A stretch of 59,893 nucleotides of DNA from Hydrogenophaga sp. (GCF_030656115.1 NZ_JAUSOO010000141.1:1-59893); one strand, 5' to 3'; shown: positions 27,535-37,392, counted from the first letter of the stretch. Notes: a model not told the origin generated them from the sequence alone. Program-made: numbers and translations.

Positions 27535-28235
27535 GGCTTGGTTCCTTCGTTCGCATCCAGCTCGCGGCTCCAGGACAGGCCGTTGACGTAGATGCCCAGG
27601 GGGTTCTTGCGCAGGCGCTGCTCGGTGCGTGGCGTCTGCAACACGGTGGAGACCACGGCGGTCCACCGCTCGGTGCCGGCCGGTGCGCCGCTGACGTAGC
27701 GCTGTTCGGTCCAGCGCACGTTGAACGAGGCGTCGCTGGCGCGGACCACGCTGGTGATCTGCACCGTCACCGATTCTTTGCCCACCCGCACGAATGGATC
27801 GTTGGTGCGGGCGTACTCGTTGAGCACAGCGGCCCCGCGATCGGTCGTGTAGTCGTAGGCGTCCAGCCAGTTCTGCCGCACCACGATGGGATCGATGGAC
27901 AGCGAACGCACCAGCGTCACGAAGCGAGCCAAGTGGTGCGCGATCTGCGCATCGCCGGGGCGGTAGGGTGAGGCGGCTTCTCCGACGGTTCGCACCTGGC
28001 CGGCCTGGTCCACCTCGACCACGTAGGGCGTGACGATGGACTGCGCCGAGCGCCAGACCAGGCCGCCGGCCATCAGCAGGGCCAGCGACAGGCAACCGAA
28101 GGCCATGAATCGCCAATTGCGGGCCTGCACACGGGCCGAGCCGATGCGCTCGTCCCAGGCCTGTGCGGCCGATTGGTAGGGGGTGGCAGGCGGCGGCGTG
28201 TCGGCATAGCGCACCTGCGGTCGTTTGAATCGCAT
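27531..28235 (-). CDS. trbF: P-type conjugal transfer protein TrbF (VirB8-like)
   Basis: A 234-residue bitopic inner-membrane protein: N-terminal cytoplasmic tail, one helix (FMAFGCLSLALLMAGGLVW) and a periplasmic VirB8-type domain with VDQAGQVRTVGEA, LSIDPIVVRQNWLDAYDYTTDRGAAVLNEY and GIYVNGLSWSREL. VirB8 proteins nucleate assembly of the type IV channel. It follows trbL by 12 bases. Confidence 0.93.
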   Translation of the reverse strand: MRFKRPQVRYADTPPPATPYQSAAQAWDERIGSARVQARNWRFMAFGCLSLALLMAGGLVWRSAQSIVTPYVVEVDQAGQVRTVGEAASPYRPGDAQIAHHLARFVTLVRSLSIDPIVVRQNWLDAYDYTTDRGAAVLNEYARTNDPFVRVGKESVTVQITSVVRASDASFNVRWTEQRYVSGAPAGTERWTAVVSTVLQTPRTEQRLRKNPLGIYVNGLSWSRELDANEGTKP

Positions 28236-28247
28236 GCGGGGTTCTCC

Positions 28248-29618
28248 TCAGGAATCCGAATCTCGAAGGCTGGGACCGCTGCCCGAGCCACCGCCGTCGC
28301 CGCCGCGCAGGGTGTGTGCCGCCGTCGTGGCGGCATGGCCGATCTGCTGGCGCCGGCGCATGCGCTGCGCCCAGGCGGGCTCATTCGCGGGTGTTGAGGT
28401 GGTTGCGTTCGACATGGCCGATTCGGGGCCCGATCCCGCAACGGGCGCAGCGGCCTCGGCCACGAAACCCGACACCTTGTCTTTCACGGCCTGGGCGCCG
28501 TCGGCCAGCTTCTGACCCACTGCGCTGGCTCCTGTACGAGCCACGTTGGCCACGCCCGCGCCAGCGGCGCGCAGCGGCCCGCCCGAGGACGCGGCAGCGC
28601 CGGACTCGTAGGCCGAACTCGCACCCGCCGCAAGGCCGCTGGCTGATCGGGCCGCCGATGCACTACCGCTAATGGCAACGCGTGCCGCGCTAGGCGCCAT
28701 GCGTGCACCGGCGGCCACCGCCGCACCAGCACCGGCCACGGCAGCGCCTCCCGCAACCGCCAGGCCGGTGGCGCCCAGCGCCGTGCCGGCCGCTGCGCCC
28801 GCACCGAGTTGCGGAGCGCCGGACACCAGGCCGGTCGCGATGCCGGGTCCGAAGATGCCCAGCCCGAGCAGGGACAGCGAGGCCAGCATCACCACCAAAG
28901 CGTGGTCGATGGAGGGCTCGGCCGGTGTGGTCTGGAACTGCGAGAACAGACCTGTGCCGATACCCACGATCACCGCGAGCACCAGCACCTTGATGCCCGA
29001 GGACACCACGTTGCCCAGCACCTTCTCGGCGAGGAAGGTGGTCTTGTTCCACAAGGCAAAGGGCACCAGCACGAAGCCCGCCAGCGTGGTGAGCTTGAAC
29101 TCGATCAGCGTCACGAAGAGCTGCACGGACAGCACGAAGAAGCTCACGATGACCGTGAGCCAGGCCAGGAACAGCACCACGATGGGTGCGATGTTGATGA
29201 ACACCTCCGGAAACCCGGAGAGGTCGCTGATCTGCTGCAGGATGGGCGCCGCCGCATCGATGCCCGCCTTGGCCAGGTGACCGGGCTGCAGGAAAGTGGC
29301 CAGGCTCATGCCCGACCCGCTGGCCTGCAGGCCCAGCCCGGCGAACGAGCGGAACAGGATGCCCGACAGGCTGTTGAAGTTGCCGATGATGTAGGCGAAG
29401 GCGCCCACGTAAAGCACCTTGCGGATCAGCTTCGCCATCACGTCCTCGCCCTGGCCGGTGGCGTGCCCCATGGCCCAGAACAGTCCAGCCAGGGTCATGT
29501 CGATGGCCACCAGCGTGGCGGTGAGGAAGGCGACCTCGCCGTTCAGCAACCCGAAGCCCGAGTCGATGTAGGTGGAGAAGGTGTTTAGGAAGCGGTCGAT
29601 GACGGCGACGTCGTCCAT
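28248..29618 (-). CDS. trbL: P-type conjugal transfer membrane protein TrbL (VirB6-like)
   Basis: A 456-residue polytopic inner-membrane protein. About six hydrophobic segments lie in residues 20-275. A long alanine/glycine/serine-rich tail (about 270-456) ends SGSGPSLRDSDS. IIGNFNSLSGILFRSFAGLGL and VLPF-like loops fit the TrbL/VirB6 family, which lines the DNA passage through the inner membrane. No trbK is found between trbJ and trbL, where some relatives carry it. Confidence 0.92.
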   Translation of the reverse strand: MDDVAVIDRFLNTFSTYIDSGFGLLNGEVAFLTATLVAIDMTLAGLFWAMGHATGQGEDVMAKLIRKVLYVGAFAYIIGNFNSLSGILFRSFAGLGLQASGSGMSLATFLQPGHLAKAGIDAAAPILQQISDLSGFPEVFINIAPIVVLFLAWLTVIVSFFVLSVQLFVTLIEFKLTTLAGFVLVPFALWNKTTFLAEKVLGNVVSSGIKVLVLAVIVGIGTGLFSQFQTTPAEPSIDHALVVMLASLSLLGLGIFGPGIATGLVSGAPQLGAGAAAGTALGATGLAVAGGAAVAGAGAAVAAGARMAPSAARVAISGSASAARSASGLAAGASSAYESGAAASSGGPLRAAGAGVANVARTGASAVGQKLADGAQAVKDKVSGFVAEAAAPVAGSGPESAMSNATTSTPANEPAWAQRMRRRQQIGHAATTAAHTLRGGDGGGSGSGPSLRDSDS

Positions 29619-29636
29619 GGCAGGGCCTCCGGTGGC

Positions 29637-30410
29637 TCAGTGGCCGTAGAAGCTCACGCCTTGTGGCGTGTAGCTCGTGCCGCTGCCGATGAAGCGGCGC
29701 GTCACCTCACGGCCGCGCTCGATGGCCGCAGCCTGCCGGGCCAGCTCCAGCGAGGCGGCGCGGTCCTGCGTCAGCATCAGCTGCTGCGACTGGATGGACT
29801 GCTTGGCCTGCAAGGCCAGCAACTGGTTGGTCGCCTGCATGGCCTGCAGCGCGCCGGTGGCCGACTGGCTCTGGCTCACCAGGTCGGCCAGCACGCCTTC
29901 GTCCAGGCTCAGGTTCTGCGACACCTGGGCCTGCATCTGCATGGCGGTCTGCAGGCCGTTGAGCGTGTTCTTCCAGCGCTGGTGCGCGTCCTGGAACATC
30001 TGATTGCCGCTCACGGTGGCGGCGTACTGCTCGGGGTAGAGCCGGGCGAACTCGGTGTTGAGGTGCGACACTTGGTAGGCCAGGCCCTGGGCCTGAGCGA
30101 TCAGTTGCCGGGTCGTGTCCAGCGTCGAACGGAGGCGGTTGACCACGTTGAACGGAAGACTCGCCAGGTTGCGTGCCTGGTTGATCAGCATCTGCGCCTC
30201 GTTCTGCAACTGGCGGATCTGGTTGTTGATCTGCTCCAGCGTGCGCGCGGCCGTCATGGTGTTCTGCACCAGGTTGACCGGGTCCAGCACGATGTCACCC
30301 ACGCCGAACAGTGCGTGCGCGGGTTGCGTGGCGCCCAGGGTCAGCGCGGCAGCGGTGGCCAGCGCGACGAGGCGGGGTTTGAAAGAGCGAAGCGGTGCAC
30401 GAAGGCTCAT
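29637..30410 (-). CDS. trbJ: P-type conjugal transfer protein TrbJ (VirB5-like)
   Basis: A 257-residue secreted protein: signal peptide (LVALATAAALTLGATQPAHA), then FGVGDIVLDPVNLVQNTMTA and long helices rich in Gln and Leu (LEQINNQIRQLQNEAQMLINQA). VirB5-type proteins sit at the pilus tip and help contact the recipient. The ATG at 30410 overlaps the trbE stop; the longer open frame upstream is inside trbE. Confidence 0.92.
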   Translation of the reverse strand: MSLRAPLRSFKPRLVALATAAALTLGATQPAHALFGVGDIVLDPVNLVQNTMTAARTLEQINNQIRQLQNEAQMLINQARNLASLPFNVVNRLRSTLDTTRQLIAQAQGLAYQVSHLNTEFARLYPEQYAATVSGNQMFQDAHQRWKNTLNGLQTAMQMQAQVSQNLSLDEGVLADLVSQSQSATGALQAMQATNQLLALQAKQSIQSQQLMLTQDRAASLELARQAAAIERGREVTRRFIGSGTSYTPQGVSFYGH

Positions 30411-32854
30411 GGTGTTTCTCCTGAAGGTCGGGCATGCCCGGGGTGGTGATGGGGGTAGCGGTGAAAGAGATCGGCGGCCCAGTCCAGGCCACGGTGGCGC
30501 AGCCAGGCCGGGGCGAAACCCTCTGGCGGGCAGGTGGCCAGCACCTCGTCGATCAGCCGCTGGTCCTGCGGCGAGGAGGCGCCGGCAAAGGCCAGGGCCA
30601 CGGCGCGCAGGTCCAGGTCGAACAGGCGATTGCCCAGCCGCGACTGGTAGTAGTAGTCGCGCTTGGGCACGGCGGTGGCCACAATCTCGATTTGTCGCCG
30701 GTTCAGGCCGAAGGCCTCGTAGATTGAGCGCACCTGCGGCTCGGTGGCCTGCGGGTTGGGCAGGAAGATGCGGCTCGCGCAGCTCTCCACAATGGCCGGC
30801 GCGATGCTCGAACCCTGGATGTCGGCCAGGCTCTGTGTGGCAAACAGCACCGACACGTTCTTTTTGCGCAGCGTCTTGAGCCACTGGCGAATGCGCGCCG
30901 CGAACACCGGGTCGTCCAGGAACAGCCAGGATTCGTCCAGCATCAGCAGGGTGGGCGCACCGTCGAAACGCGCATCGAAGCGTGCGAACAGGTAGCCCAA
31001 CACGGCCATCACCGCCGCGCGGCTACCCATCAGCTCCTCCATCTCGAAGCACTGCACGTCGGCCGCGCCCAGCCGGTCGTGGTCGGCGTCCAGCAGCTTG
31101 CCGTGGGCGCCGCCCAGCACGTAGGGCGCGAGCGCCTGGCGCAGCGCGTTGGACTGCAGCAGCACAGACAGACCGGTGAGCGTGCGCTGCTCGCGCGGCG
31201 CGCCGGCCAGGCTGCCCAGCGCGGACCAGATCGCCGCCTTCTCGTCGGGCCCCAGGGCCGCGCCCTCGTGCACCAGCTGGCCTTCGACCCACTCGGCGGC
31301 CCAACTGCGGTAGCCCTCCTGGTCGATGCCGGCCAGTGGCTGGAACGCGATGTCGCCGTCGTGGCCCAGGTCGTAGTGCTCGCCGCCCAGGCCCAGCACG
31401 GTGGCGCGCATCGATCGGCCCATGTCGAACGCGAAGATGCGTGAGCCGGGATAGCGCCGGAACTGCAGGGCCAGCAAGGCCAGCAGCACCGACTTGCCCA
31501 TGCCCGTCGGGCCGACCACCAGCGTGTGACCGACGTCGCCCACGTGGGTCACCAGCCGGAAGGGCGTCGAGCCCTCGGTGCGGGTCACGACCAGTGGCGG
31601 GCCGTCCAGGTGCCGGTTGCGCTCAGGCCCGGCCCACACGGCAGAAACCGGCATCAGGTGCGCGAGGTTCAGCGTCGAGACGATGGGCTGGCGCACGTTG
31701 GCATACGCATTGCCCGGGATCGACGACAGCCAGGCTTCCACGGCGTTCAGCGTCTCGGGGATGGTGACGAAGCCGCGGCCCTGGATCACGCGCTCGGCCA
31801 TGCGCAGCTTTTCGTCGGCGGTGGTCGCGTCGCCATCGAGCACGGTCAGCGTGGCGGTCACGTAGCCGAAGGCCACCTGGTCGCTGCCCAGTTCCTGCAG
31901 GGCCGCATCGGCGTCGGCGGCCTTGTTGCCCGCGTCGGTGTCCACCAGAGGCGACTCTTGCTGGAACAGCGTCTCGCGCAGCAGGGCGATCACGTTCTTG
32001 CGCTTGGCGAACCACTGACGGCGCAGGCGGCCCAGTTCCTTCTCGGCTTCGGCCTTGTCCATGCACAGAAAGCGCGTGGACCAGCGGTAGGCAAAGCCGA
32101 GCCGGTTCAGATCGTCCAGCACGCCGGGCCAGGTGGACGTGGGAAACCCCCGCACCGTGGTCACGCGCAGGTGCTCATCCCCCAGCATCGGCGCCAGACC
32201 GCCCAGCAGCGGGGCATCGGCCAGCAGCGCATCGAGGTGGAATGGCACCTCGGGCACGGCCACCGGGTAGGGGCGCGGCGACACAGTGGCGTGCAGGTAG
32301 CTCAGCGTGTCGGCGTCCTGCAGCCAGGCGATCTCGGGCATCACACCGTCGAGCAGGTCGAACACCCGGTCGGTCTCGGCGATGAAGGCACCGAGCCGCT
32401 CGCGCCAGTCCACACCCGTGCTGGCCCGGTTTTCGTAGAGAAGGCCAGCGGCCCGTGCGCGCGACTCTTCGGGTGGCAGGTACTGCAGCGTGAGGTGGTA
32501 GCGGCTCTCGAAGTGGCTGGCCGATTCCTCGAAGGCAGCGCGCCGCTCTTCGTCCACCAGCCACGACAGGGCCTCTGGGAAGTCCGAGCGCGGGTAGTCG
32601 GCGGCCGACCTGCGCTCAGCGTCCACGTACAGCGCCCAGCCAGAACCCAGGCGGCGCAGCGCGTTGTTCAGGCGCGCGGTGGTGGCTACCAGTTCGCCCT
32701 GCGTGGCACTGTCCAGGTCCGGCCCTCGAAAGCGTGCGGTGCGCTGGAACGAACCGTCCTTGTTCAGCACCACCCCGGGCGCCACCAACCCGGCCCAGGG
32801 CAGCCAGTCGGCCAGCAGGGCAGGGCGTTGCCGGTACTCGGTGAGGTTGAGCAT
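30407..32854 (-). CDS. trbE: Conjugal transfer ATPase TrbE (VirB4-like)
   Basis: An 815-residue type IV secretion ATPase. The N-terminal CagE/TrbE domain starts MLNLTEYRQRPALLADWLPW; the C-terminal ATPase has Walker A GPTGMGKSVLLALLAL and Walker B LLMLDESWLFLDD, then SVLFATQSLADI. VirB4 proteins power pilus assembly and substrate transfer at the inner membrane. The start at 32854 precedes the conserved N-terminus. Confidence 0.95.
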   Translation of the reverse strand: MLNLTEYRQRPALLADWLPWAGLVAPGVVLNKDGSFQRTARFRGPDLDSATQGELVATTARLNNALRRLGSGWALYVDAERRSAADYPRSDFPEALSWLVDEERRAAFEESASHFESRYHLTLQYLPPEESRARAAGLLYENRASTGVDWRERLGAFIAETDRVFDLLDGVMPEIAWLQDADTLSYLHATVSPRPYPVAVPEVPFHLDALLADAPLLGGLAPMLGDEHLRVTTVRGFPTSTWPGVLDDLNRLGFAYRWSTRFLCMDKAEAEKELGRLRRQWFAKRKNVIALLRETLFQQESPLVDTDAGNKAADADAALQELGSDQVAFGYVTATLTVLDGDATTADEKLRMAERVIQGRGFVTIPETLNAVEAWLSSIPGNAYANVRQPIVSTLNLAHLMPVSAVWAGPERNRHLDGPPLVVTRTEGSTPFRLVTHVGDVGHTLVVGPTGMGKSVLLALLALQFRRYPGSRIFAFDMGRSMRATVLGLGGEHYDLGHDGDIAFQPLAGIDQEGYRSWAAEWVEGQLVHEGAALGPDEKAAIWSALGSLAGAPREQRTLTGLSVLLQSNALRQALAPYVLGGAHGKLLDADHDRLGAADVQCFEMEELMGSRAAVMAVLGYLFARFDARFDGAPTLLMLDESWLFLDDPVFAARIRQWLKTLRKKNVSVLFATQSLADIQGSSIAPAIVESCASRIFLPNPQATEPQVRSIYEAFGLNRRQIEIVATAVPKRDYYYQSRLGNRLFDLDLRAVALAFAGASSPQDQRLIDEVLATCPPEGFAPAWLRHRGLDWAADLFHRYPHHHPGHARPSGETP

Positions 32855-32864
32855 GGTGTCTTCC

Positions 32865-33146
32865 TCACACGTCCAGTAGCGGCTTGTGCTTGATGTGCCG
32901 CGCAAACACCGCCATGAACTGCGGATCGAGCCGAGCGCCCCAGACCGCCAGCGAGTGGCCGACGATCCACAGCACGATGCCTGGAATCCACAGCTGCAGG
33001 CCCAGGCCCACGGCGGCCGCCAGCGTTCCGTTGGCGATGGCCACCGTGCGCGGTGCGCCGCCCATCAGGATGGGCTCGGTCAGCGACCGGTGCAGCGGGA
33101 TCTCGAAGCCGCTGGCGAGGCTGGCCTGCTCGGCAGCGCCGCTCAT
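32865..33146 (-). CDS. trbD: Conjugal transfer protein TrbD (VirB3-like)
   Basis: A 93-residue inner-membrane protein with FEIPLHRSLTEPILMGGAPR and two hydrophobic segments (VAIANGTLAAAVGLGLQLWI, GIVLWIVGHSLAVWGA), the standard VirB3/TrbD pattern. It works with TrbE in pilus assembly. It overlaps trbC by 4 bases and precedes trbE by 10. Confidence 0.93.
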   Translation of the reverse strand: MSGAAEQASLASGFEIPLHRSLTEPILMGGAPRTVAIANGTLAAAVGLGLQLWIPGIVLWIVGHSLAVWGARLDPQFMAVFARHIKHKPLLDV

Positions 33147-33559
33147 ACCAGGGCACCACCGGAGAAGCTGAAGAAGCTCAGGAAGAAGGACGAGGCCGCA
33201 AAAGCGATCGACAGGCCGAAGACGATCTGGATCAGCTTGCGAAAGCCCCCCGAGGTGTCACCAAAGGCCAGTGCCAGGCCGGTGGCGATGATGATGATCA
33301 CCGCCACGATGCGTGCCACAGGGCCCTGGATCGAGTCCAGGATGGATTGCAGCGGTCCTTCCCAGGGCATGCTGGACCCGGCCGCCTTGGCCGTGCCCGC
33401 CAGGCTCAGCATGACGACGGCGGTGAGCAGACCCTGGCGGGCGGGCTGGATAAGCCGGTGGATGCGCTTCAGGCCGGCCACGCCGGCGGACGGGATCCAT
33501 CGAGAGAATGATTGGGCCAGCAGATCGGCAAAGGCGCGCAGGGAAAGCGAAGGGTTCAT
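33143..33559 (-). CDS. trbC: Conjugative pilin precursor TrbC (VirB2-like)
   Basis: A 138-residue pilin precursor with a long leader (to about residue 58, ending SLAGTAKAAG) and a mature part of two membrane helices (VARIVAVIIIIATGLALAFG, IQIVFGLSIAFAASSFFLSF). VirB2/TrbC pilins are processed, and in P-type systems cyclised, before pilus assembly. It overlaps trbB and trbD by 4 bases each. Confidence 0.92.
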   Translation of the reverse strand: MNPSLSLRAFADLLAQSFSRWIPSAGVAGLKRIHRLIQPARQGLLTAVVMLSLAGTAKAAGSSMPWEGPLQSILDSIQGPVARIVAVIIIIATGLALAFGDTSGGFRKLIQIVFGLSIAFAASSFFLSFFSFSGGALV

Positions 33560-34632
33560 GGAAGTTCTCCAGGCAGGGTTGAGGAAGGGGAATCCGCCGC
33601 AGGAGGCGGGGAGGGAGAGGGCGCAAGTGGCTGCGGCGCTGGCAGCTGAGGGAAGGGCGTATCCAGCGCGCCGTTCATCGCTATCAGGTGGTAGCCCGTG
33701 CTGTCGTGTCCGGTGACACGGGCAATCGCTTCGATGTGGCGCTTGCGGCCGCGACCGGCGATGTAGATCACCACGTTGACCGCTTCGGCGATCAGCGCAC
33801 GCGGCGGGTTCACCGCCACCTCCAGGATCAACTGCTCCAGCCGCAGCAGCGCGCCAAGCGCCGACCCCGCGTGGATGGTGGCGACGCCGCCGGGGTGGCC
33901 GGTGCCCCAGACCTTGACCAGGTCGAGTGCCTCGCCGCCACGCACTTCACCTACCACCACGCGGTCGGGCCGGAGCCGCATCGTGGCGCGCACCAGCTCG
34001 GCCATGGACACGGCGCCTGCGCGCGTGCGCAGCGGCACGTGGTCCCGCGCGGAGCACTGCAGTTCGATGGTGTCTTCGAGCACCAGCACCCGGTCGCCCG
34101 TGGTGGCGATCTCGGCCAGCAGCGCGTTGGCCAGCGTGGTCTTGCCGGTGCTGGTGCCGCCAGCGATCAGGATGTTCTGCCGCGCGTGCACGGCCTGGCA
34201 CAGGAAACCGGCCTGCTCCGCCGTCATCATCCCGTCGGCCACGTAGCGGTCGAGCGGGATCACGCCCACGGCGCGCTTGCGCAGCGCGAACGCCGGGCCT
34301 GGCGCAGCAGGGGGCAGAACCCCTTCGAAGCGCTCGCCCGTTTCGGGCAGCTCGGCCGTCAGCAGCGGCTGGCCCCGGTGCACCTCGGCACCGACATGGG
34401 CCGCCACCAGGCGAATGATCCGTTCGCCATCGGCAGCCGACAAGGTCACGCCCGTCGGTGCCCGTCCGGTGGAGAGCCGGTCCAGCCATAGGGACCCATC
34501 GGGGTTGAGCAGCACCTCCACCACGTCCGCGTCTTCCAGCGCGGCCGCGATCATCGGCCCCATGGCCGTGCGCAGCATGCGGACACGGCGGTCGAGCGTG
34601 GTTCTTTCGGTGCTGGGTGGTGGGGCCGTCAT
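33556..34632 (-). CDS. trbB: Conjugal transfer ATPase TrbB (VirB11-like)
   Basis: A 358-residue hexameric-type ATPase. Walker A is IAGGTSTGKTTLANALLAEI, followed by VLEDTIELQC (Asp box), MRLRPDRVVVGEVRGGEALD (Walker B) and GHPGGVATIHAGSALGAL (His box). These ATPases switch the secretion channel between pilus assembly and DNA transfer. It overlaps the RHH gene upstream and trbC downstream. Confidence 0.95.
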   Translation of the reverse strand: MTAPPPSTERTTLDRRVRMLRTAMGPMIAAALEDADVVEVLLNPDGSLWLDRLSTGRAPTGVTLSAADGERIIRLVAAHVGAEVHRGQPLLTAELPETGERFEGVLPPAAPGPAFALRKRAVGVIPLDRYVADGMMTAEQAGFLCQAVHARQNILIAGGTSTGKTTLANALLAEIATTGDRVLVLEDTIELQCSARDHVPLRTRAGAVSMAELVRATMRLRPDRVVVGEVRGGEALDLVKVWGTGHPGGVATIHAGSALGALLRLEQLILEVAVNPPRALIAEAVNVVIYIAGRGRKRHIEAIARVTGHDSTGYHLIAMNGALDTPFPQLPAPQPLAPSPSPPPAADSPSSTLPGELP

Positions 34633-35129
34633 GCCGTCGGCCCTTCGTCGGCTTGCCCGGAATCCATCGGGTCCTCGGCCATGCCTGCCGCTTCGTCCAG
34701 TTGCCGGTTCAGGCCCTGTTCCTGCGGGTGAAGCTCCTCAATCACATTGCGCACCAGACTGCGGCCGCGCAGCAGGTGGCGGCCCAGTTGCTCGACGAAT
34801 TGCTCGAAGCGGGCCTTGCCTTGCGCACGGGCCGCCTCCTGGTGCCCCTCGGGCACCGGCGTGCTCACCGTGAGGTAGTACCGGATGAACAGTGCCAGCG
34901 TCTCGATCTCGATGTTCTGGTCGCGCTCCAGCCGCTCGAACTGGCGCGAGAGCCGGTCCAGTCGCTTGGCGATGGCCGCCTCGCGCTGGTCGCCCGAATC
35001 CGGCGACAGCCACGAGGCCAGTGCCGCCGCGACGATGGACGACTTGGACACCCCCTTCTTGGCCGCTACTTCTTCGAGGCGTCGCGCGTGCTCAGGCGGA
35101 ATGAACAGATTCAGGCGGTACTGACTCAT
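34629..35129 (-). CDS. Ribbon-helix-helix (CopG-like) protein of the traG-trb operon
   Basis: A 166-residue protein with an N-terminal ribbon-helix-helix motif (YRLNLFIPPEHARRLEEVAAKKGVSKSSIV) followed by a helical region (LDRLSRQFERLERDQNIEIETLALFI). Genes of this type regularly sit between traG and trbB in P-type ICEs and are annotated as CopG-family regulators. It may regulate the transfer operon or act at oriT; this is inferred. It overlaps both neighbours by 4 bases. Confidence 0.85.
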   Translation of the reverse strand: MSQYRLNLFIPPEHARRLEEVAAKKGVSKSSIVAAALASWLSPDSGDQREAAIAKRLDRLSRQFERLERDQNIEIETLALFIRYYLTVSTPVPEGHQEAARAQGKARFEQFVEQLGRHLLRGRSLVRNVIEELHPQEQGLNRQLDEAAGMAEDPMDSGQADEGPTA

Positions 35130-37147
35130 AGCGTGATTCCATCGTCGGGGTCGAGTGCGGCCAGGCGCACTGCGCGTTGCATGGCCGGATCGAGCTGGCG
35201 GGGAAGGGGCAGGGGCGCGTCGTCGTCATCGATCAGCGCCAGGGCATTGGTCAGTGCGTCGATCGCGGGGTTGTGTATCGCAATCTCCGTCAGCTCTGGC
35301 TGCAGGCGGGGACCGCCTTCGTCGGCATCCATGCCGGCCATGAAGGCAGGGTTCGATGCAGCGGGCGAAGCCGGTACAGCCAGATCGCCCCAGTCGTCCG
35401 CCCGCGCAGGTGGCGCATCGGGGTAGGGGCCGGCAGTCAGGACGGGCGGTGGCAACACGCGGCGCTTGAAGTTCGCGTCGGCGTAGTAGCGCAGCTTGCG
35501 GGCCTTGACCGGTGGCACGCTGGAGACCATCACCACCGCTTCGTCCGGCGGCAGCTGCATCACCTCGCCAGGCGTCAGCAGCGGGCGCGCCGTCTCCTGC
35601 CGCGAGACCATCAGGTGCCCCAGCCACGGCGCCAACCGGTGGCCGGCGTAGTTGCGCTGGGCACGCAGCTCGGTAGCAGTGCCCAGGGTCTCGCTGATGC
35701 GTTTGGCTGTGCGCTCGTCGTTGGTGGCGAAGGTCACGCGCACATGGCAGTTGTCCAGGATCGAATGGTTCTGGCCGTAGGCCTTGTCGATCTGGTTCAA
35801 GCTCTGCGCGATCAGGAAGCTGCGGATGCCGTAGCCCGCCATGAATGCTAGGGCGGTTTCGAAGAAATCTAGCCGACCCAACGCCGGGAATTCATCCAGC
35901 ATCAGGAGCAGCTTGTGCCGCCGTGCGATGCCGTCCGAGCCATCGAGCGACTCGGTCAGGCGCCGCCCCACTTGATTCAGGATCAACCGGATCAGCGGTT
36001 TGGTGCGGCTGATGTCCGAAGGCGGCACCACCAGGTACAGCGACACCGGGTGCTCGGTCGAGATCAGATCGGCGATGCGCCAGTCGCAACGCGAGGTCAC
36101 CTCCGCCACAGTCGGGTCGCGGTACAGGCCCAGGAAGCTCATGGCCGTGGACAGCACACCCGAGCGTTCGTTTTCGCTCTTGTTGAGCACCTCGCGGGCG
36201 GCCGAGGCGACCACGAGGTGCGCGCCACCGCCTTGCTCGCTTGCCAGATGCGGTGTTGTCATCATCCGGTGCAGCGTCACCTCGAAAGGGCAGGCTGGAT
36301 CGGAGAGAAAGTTGGCCACGCCGCGCAGCGTCTTATCCTCGCCCGCATAGAGCACGTGCAGGATGGCGCCGACCAGCAGGGCGTGCGACGTTTTCTCCCA
36401 GTGGTTGCGCCGCTCCAGCGCGCCTTCTGGGTCCACAAGGATGTCGGCGATGTTCTGCACGTCGCGCACTTCATGTACGCCGCGCCGCACCTCCAGCAAC
36501 GGGTTGTAGGCGGCTGAGCGCGCATCGGTGGGGTTGAACAGCAGGCAGTGCGAGAAGCATGCGCGCCAGCCGGCCGTCAGCTGCCAGTTTTCGCCCTTGA
36601 TGTCATGGATGACGGCTGAACCGGGCCACGAAAGCAGCGTGGGTACAACCAGACCCACGCCCTTGCCCGAGCGGGTGGGCGCAAACGCAAGTACGTGCTC
36701 TGGGCCGTCGTGGCGCAGGTACCGCTCACCATGCCGGCCGAGGAAGACGCCGGATGGCCGATTCAGGCCCGCTTGGCGAACATCGTCAGCCGTGGCCCAG
36801 CGTGCCGTGCCGTAGGTGGTGACCAGCCGCGACTGCCGAGAACGCCATACTGACATTCCCACCGCCACGCCCACCGAGGCGATGCCACTGCCACCCGCAA
36901 TCGCACCACCCATGTCGAAGACATCCGGTGCGTAGGCATCGAAGACGAACCACCACTCGAACAGGCGCCAGGGGTGGTACACCGGCGAGCCGAGGGCTTC
37001 GAACCATGGCGCCCCAAGGCGTGCCTGGTGACCCAGCGCAGCGGCTGTCCACTGGGTCGCGCCCCACACGCCAACCACGACGACGCCGAGCACCACCGCG
37101 ATCTGCCCGTAGAGAATCCCCTGGTGGCTTGCGCCCTGAGCCTGCAC
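35126..37147 (-). CDS. traG: Type IV coupling protein TraG (VirD4-like)
   Basis: A 673-residue coupling ATPase. Two N-terminal membrane helices (GILYGQIAVVLGVVVVGVWG and a second near residues 85-105) precede the ATPase with Walker A FAPTRSGKGVGLVVPTLLSW and Walker B LLMLDEFPALGRL. It brings the relaxase-DNA complex to the mating channel. The start is a GTG at 37147 with GGAGGT six bases upstream. It is the first gene of the transfer operon. Confidence 0.94.
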   Translation of the reverse strand: MQAQGASHQGILYGQIAVVLGVVVVGVWGATQWTAAALGHQARLGAPWFEALGSPVYHPWRLFEWWFVFDAYAPDVFDMGGAIAGGSGIASVGVAVGMSVWRSRQSRLVTTYGTARWATADDVRQAGLNRPSGVFLGRHGERYLRHDGPEHVLAFAPTRSGKGVGLVVPTLLSWPGSAVIHDIKGENWQLTAGWRACFSHCLLFNPTDARSAAYNPLLEVRRGVHEVRDVQNIADILVDPEGALERRNHWEKTSHALLVGAILHVLYAGEDKTLRGVANFLSDPACPFEVTLHRMMTTPHLASEQGGGAHLVVASAAREVLNKSENERSGVLSTAMSFLGLYRDPTVAEVTSRCDWRIADLISTEHPVSLYLVVPPSDISRTKPLIRLILNQVGRRLTESLDGSDGIARRHKLLLMLDEFPALGRLDFFETALAFMAGYGIRSFLIAQSLNQIDKAYGQNHSILDNCHVRVTFATNDERTAKRISETLGTATELRAQRNYAGHRLAPWLGHLMVSRQETARPLLTPGEVMQLPPDEAVVMVSSVPPVKARKLRYYADANFKRRVLPPPVLTAGPYPDAPPARADDWGDLAVPASPAASNPAFMAGMDADEGGPRLQPELTEIAIHNPAIDALTNALALIDDDDAPLPLPRQLDPAMQRAVRLAALDPDDGITL

Positions 37148-37392
37148 CTTGACCTCCGATCCAGTGGCCCGTCACGCGGGGGCCGTGCGTGCGGCACGAA
37201 GGTGTGTCGCACGCATGAGGATCAAGGCTGGCTATCGGTGGGTCAAAGTCCGAAATCGGCAGGCTCGCAGCTCGGCCTGCAAGAATGCAAGTGATAGCGT
37301 GCTAGCGCGTGTCATGGCACCTTGCAGCGCTGTAAGTAGTACAGCGCCCATGTAGAAAATAGGCGTCACCTAGTGTGGCGACGAGCGCACGT

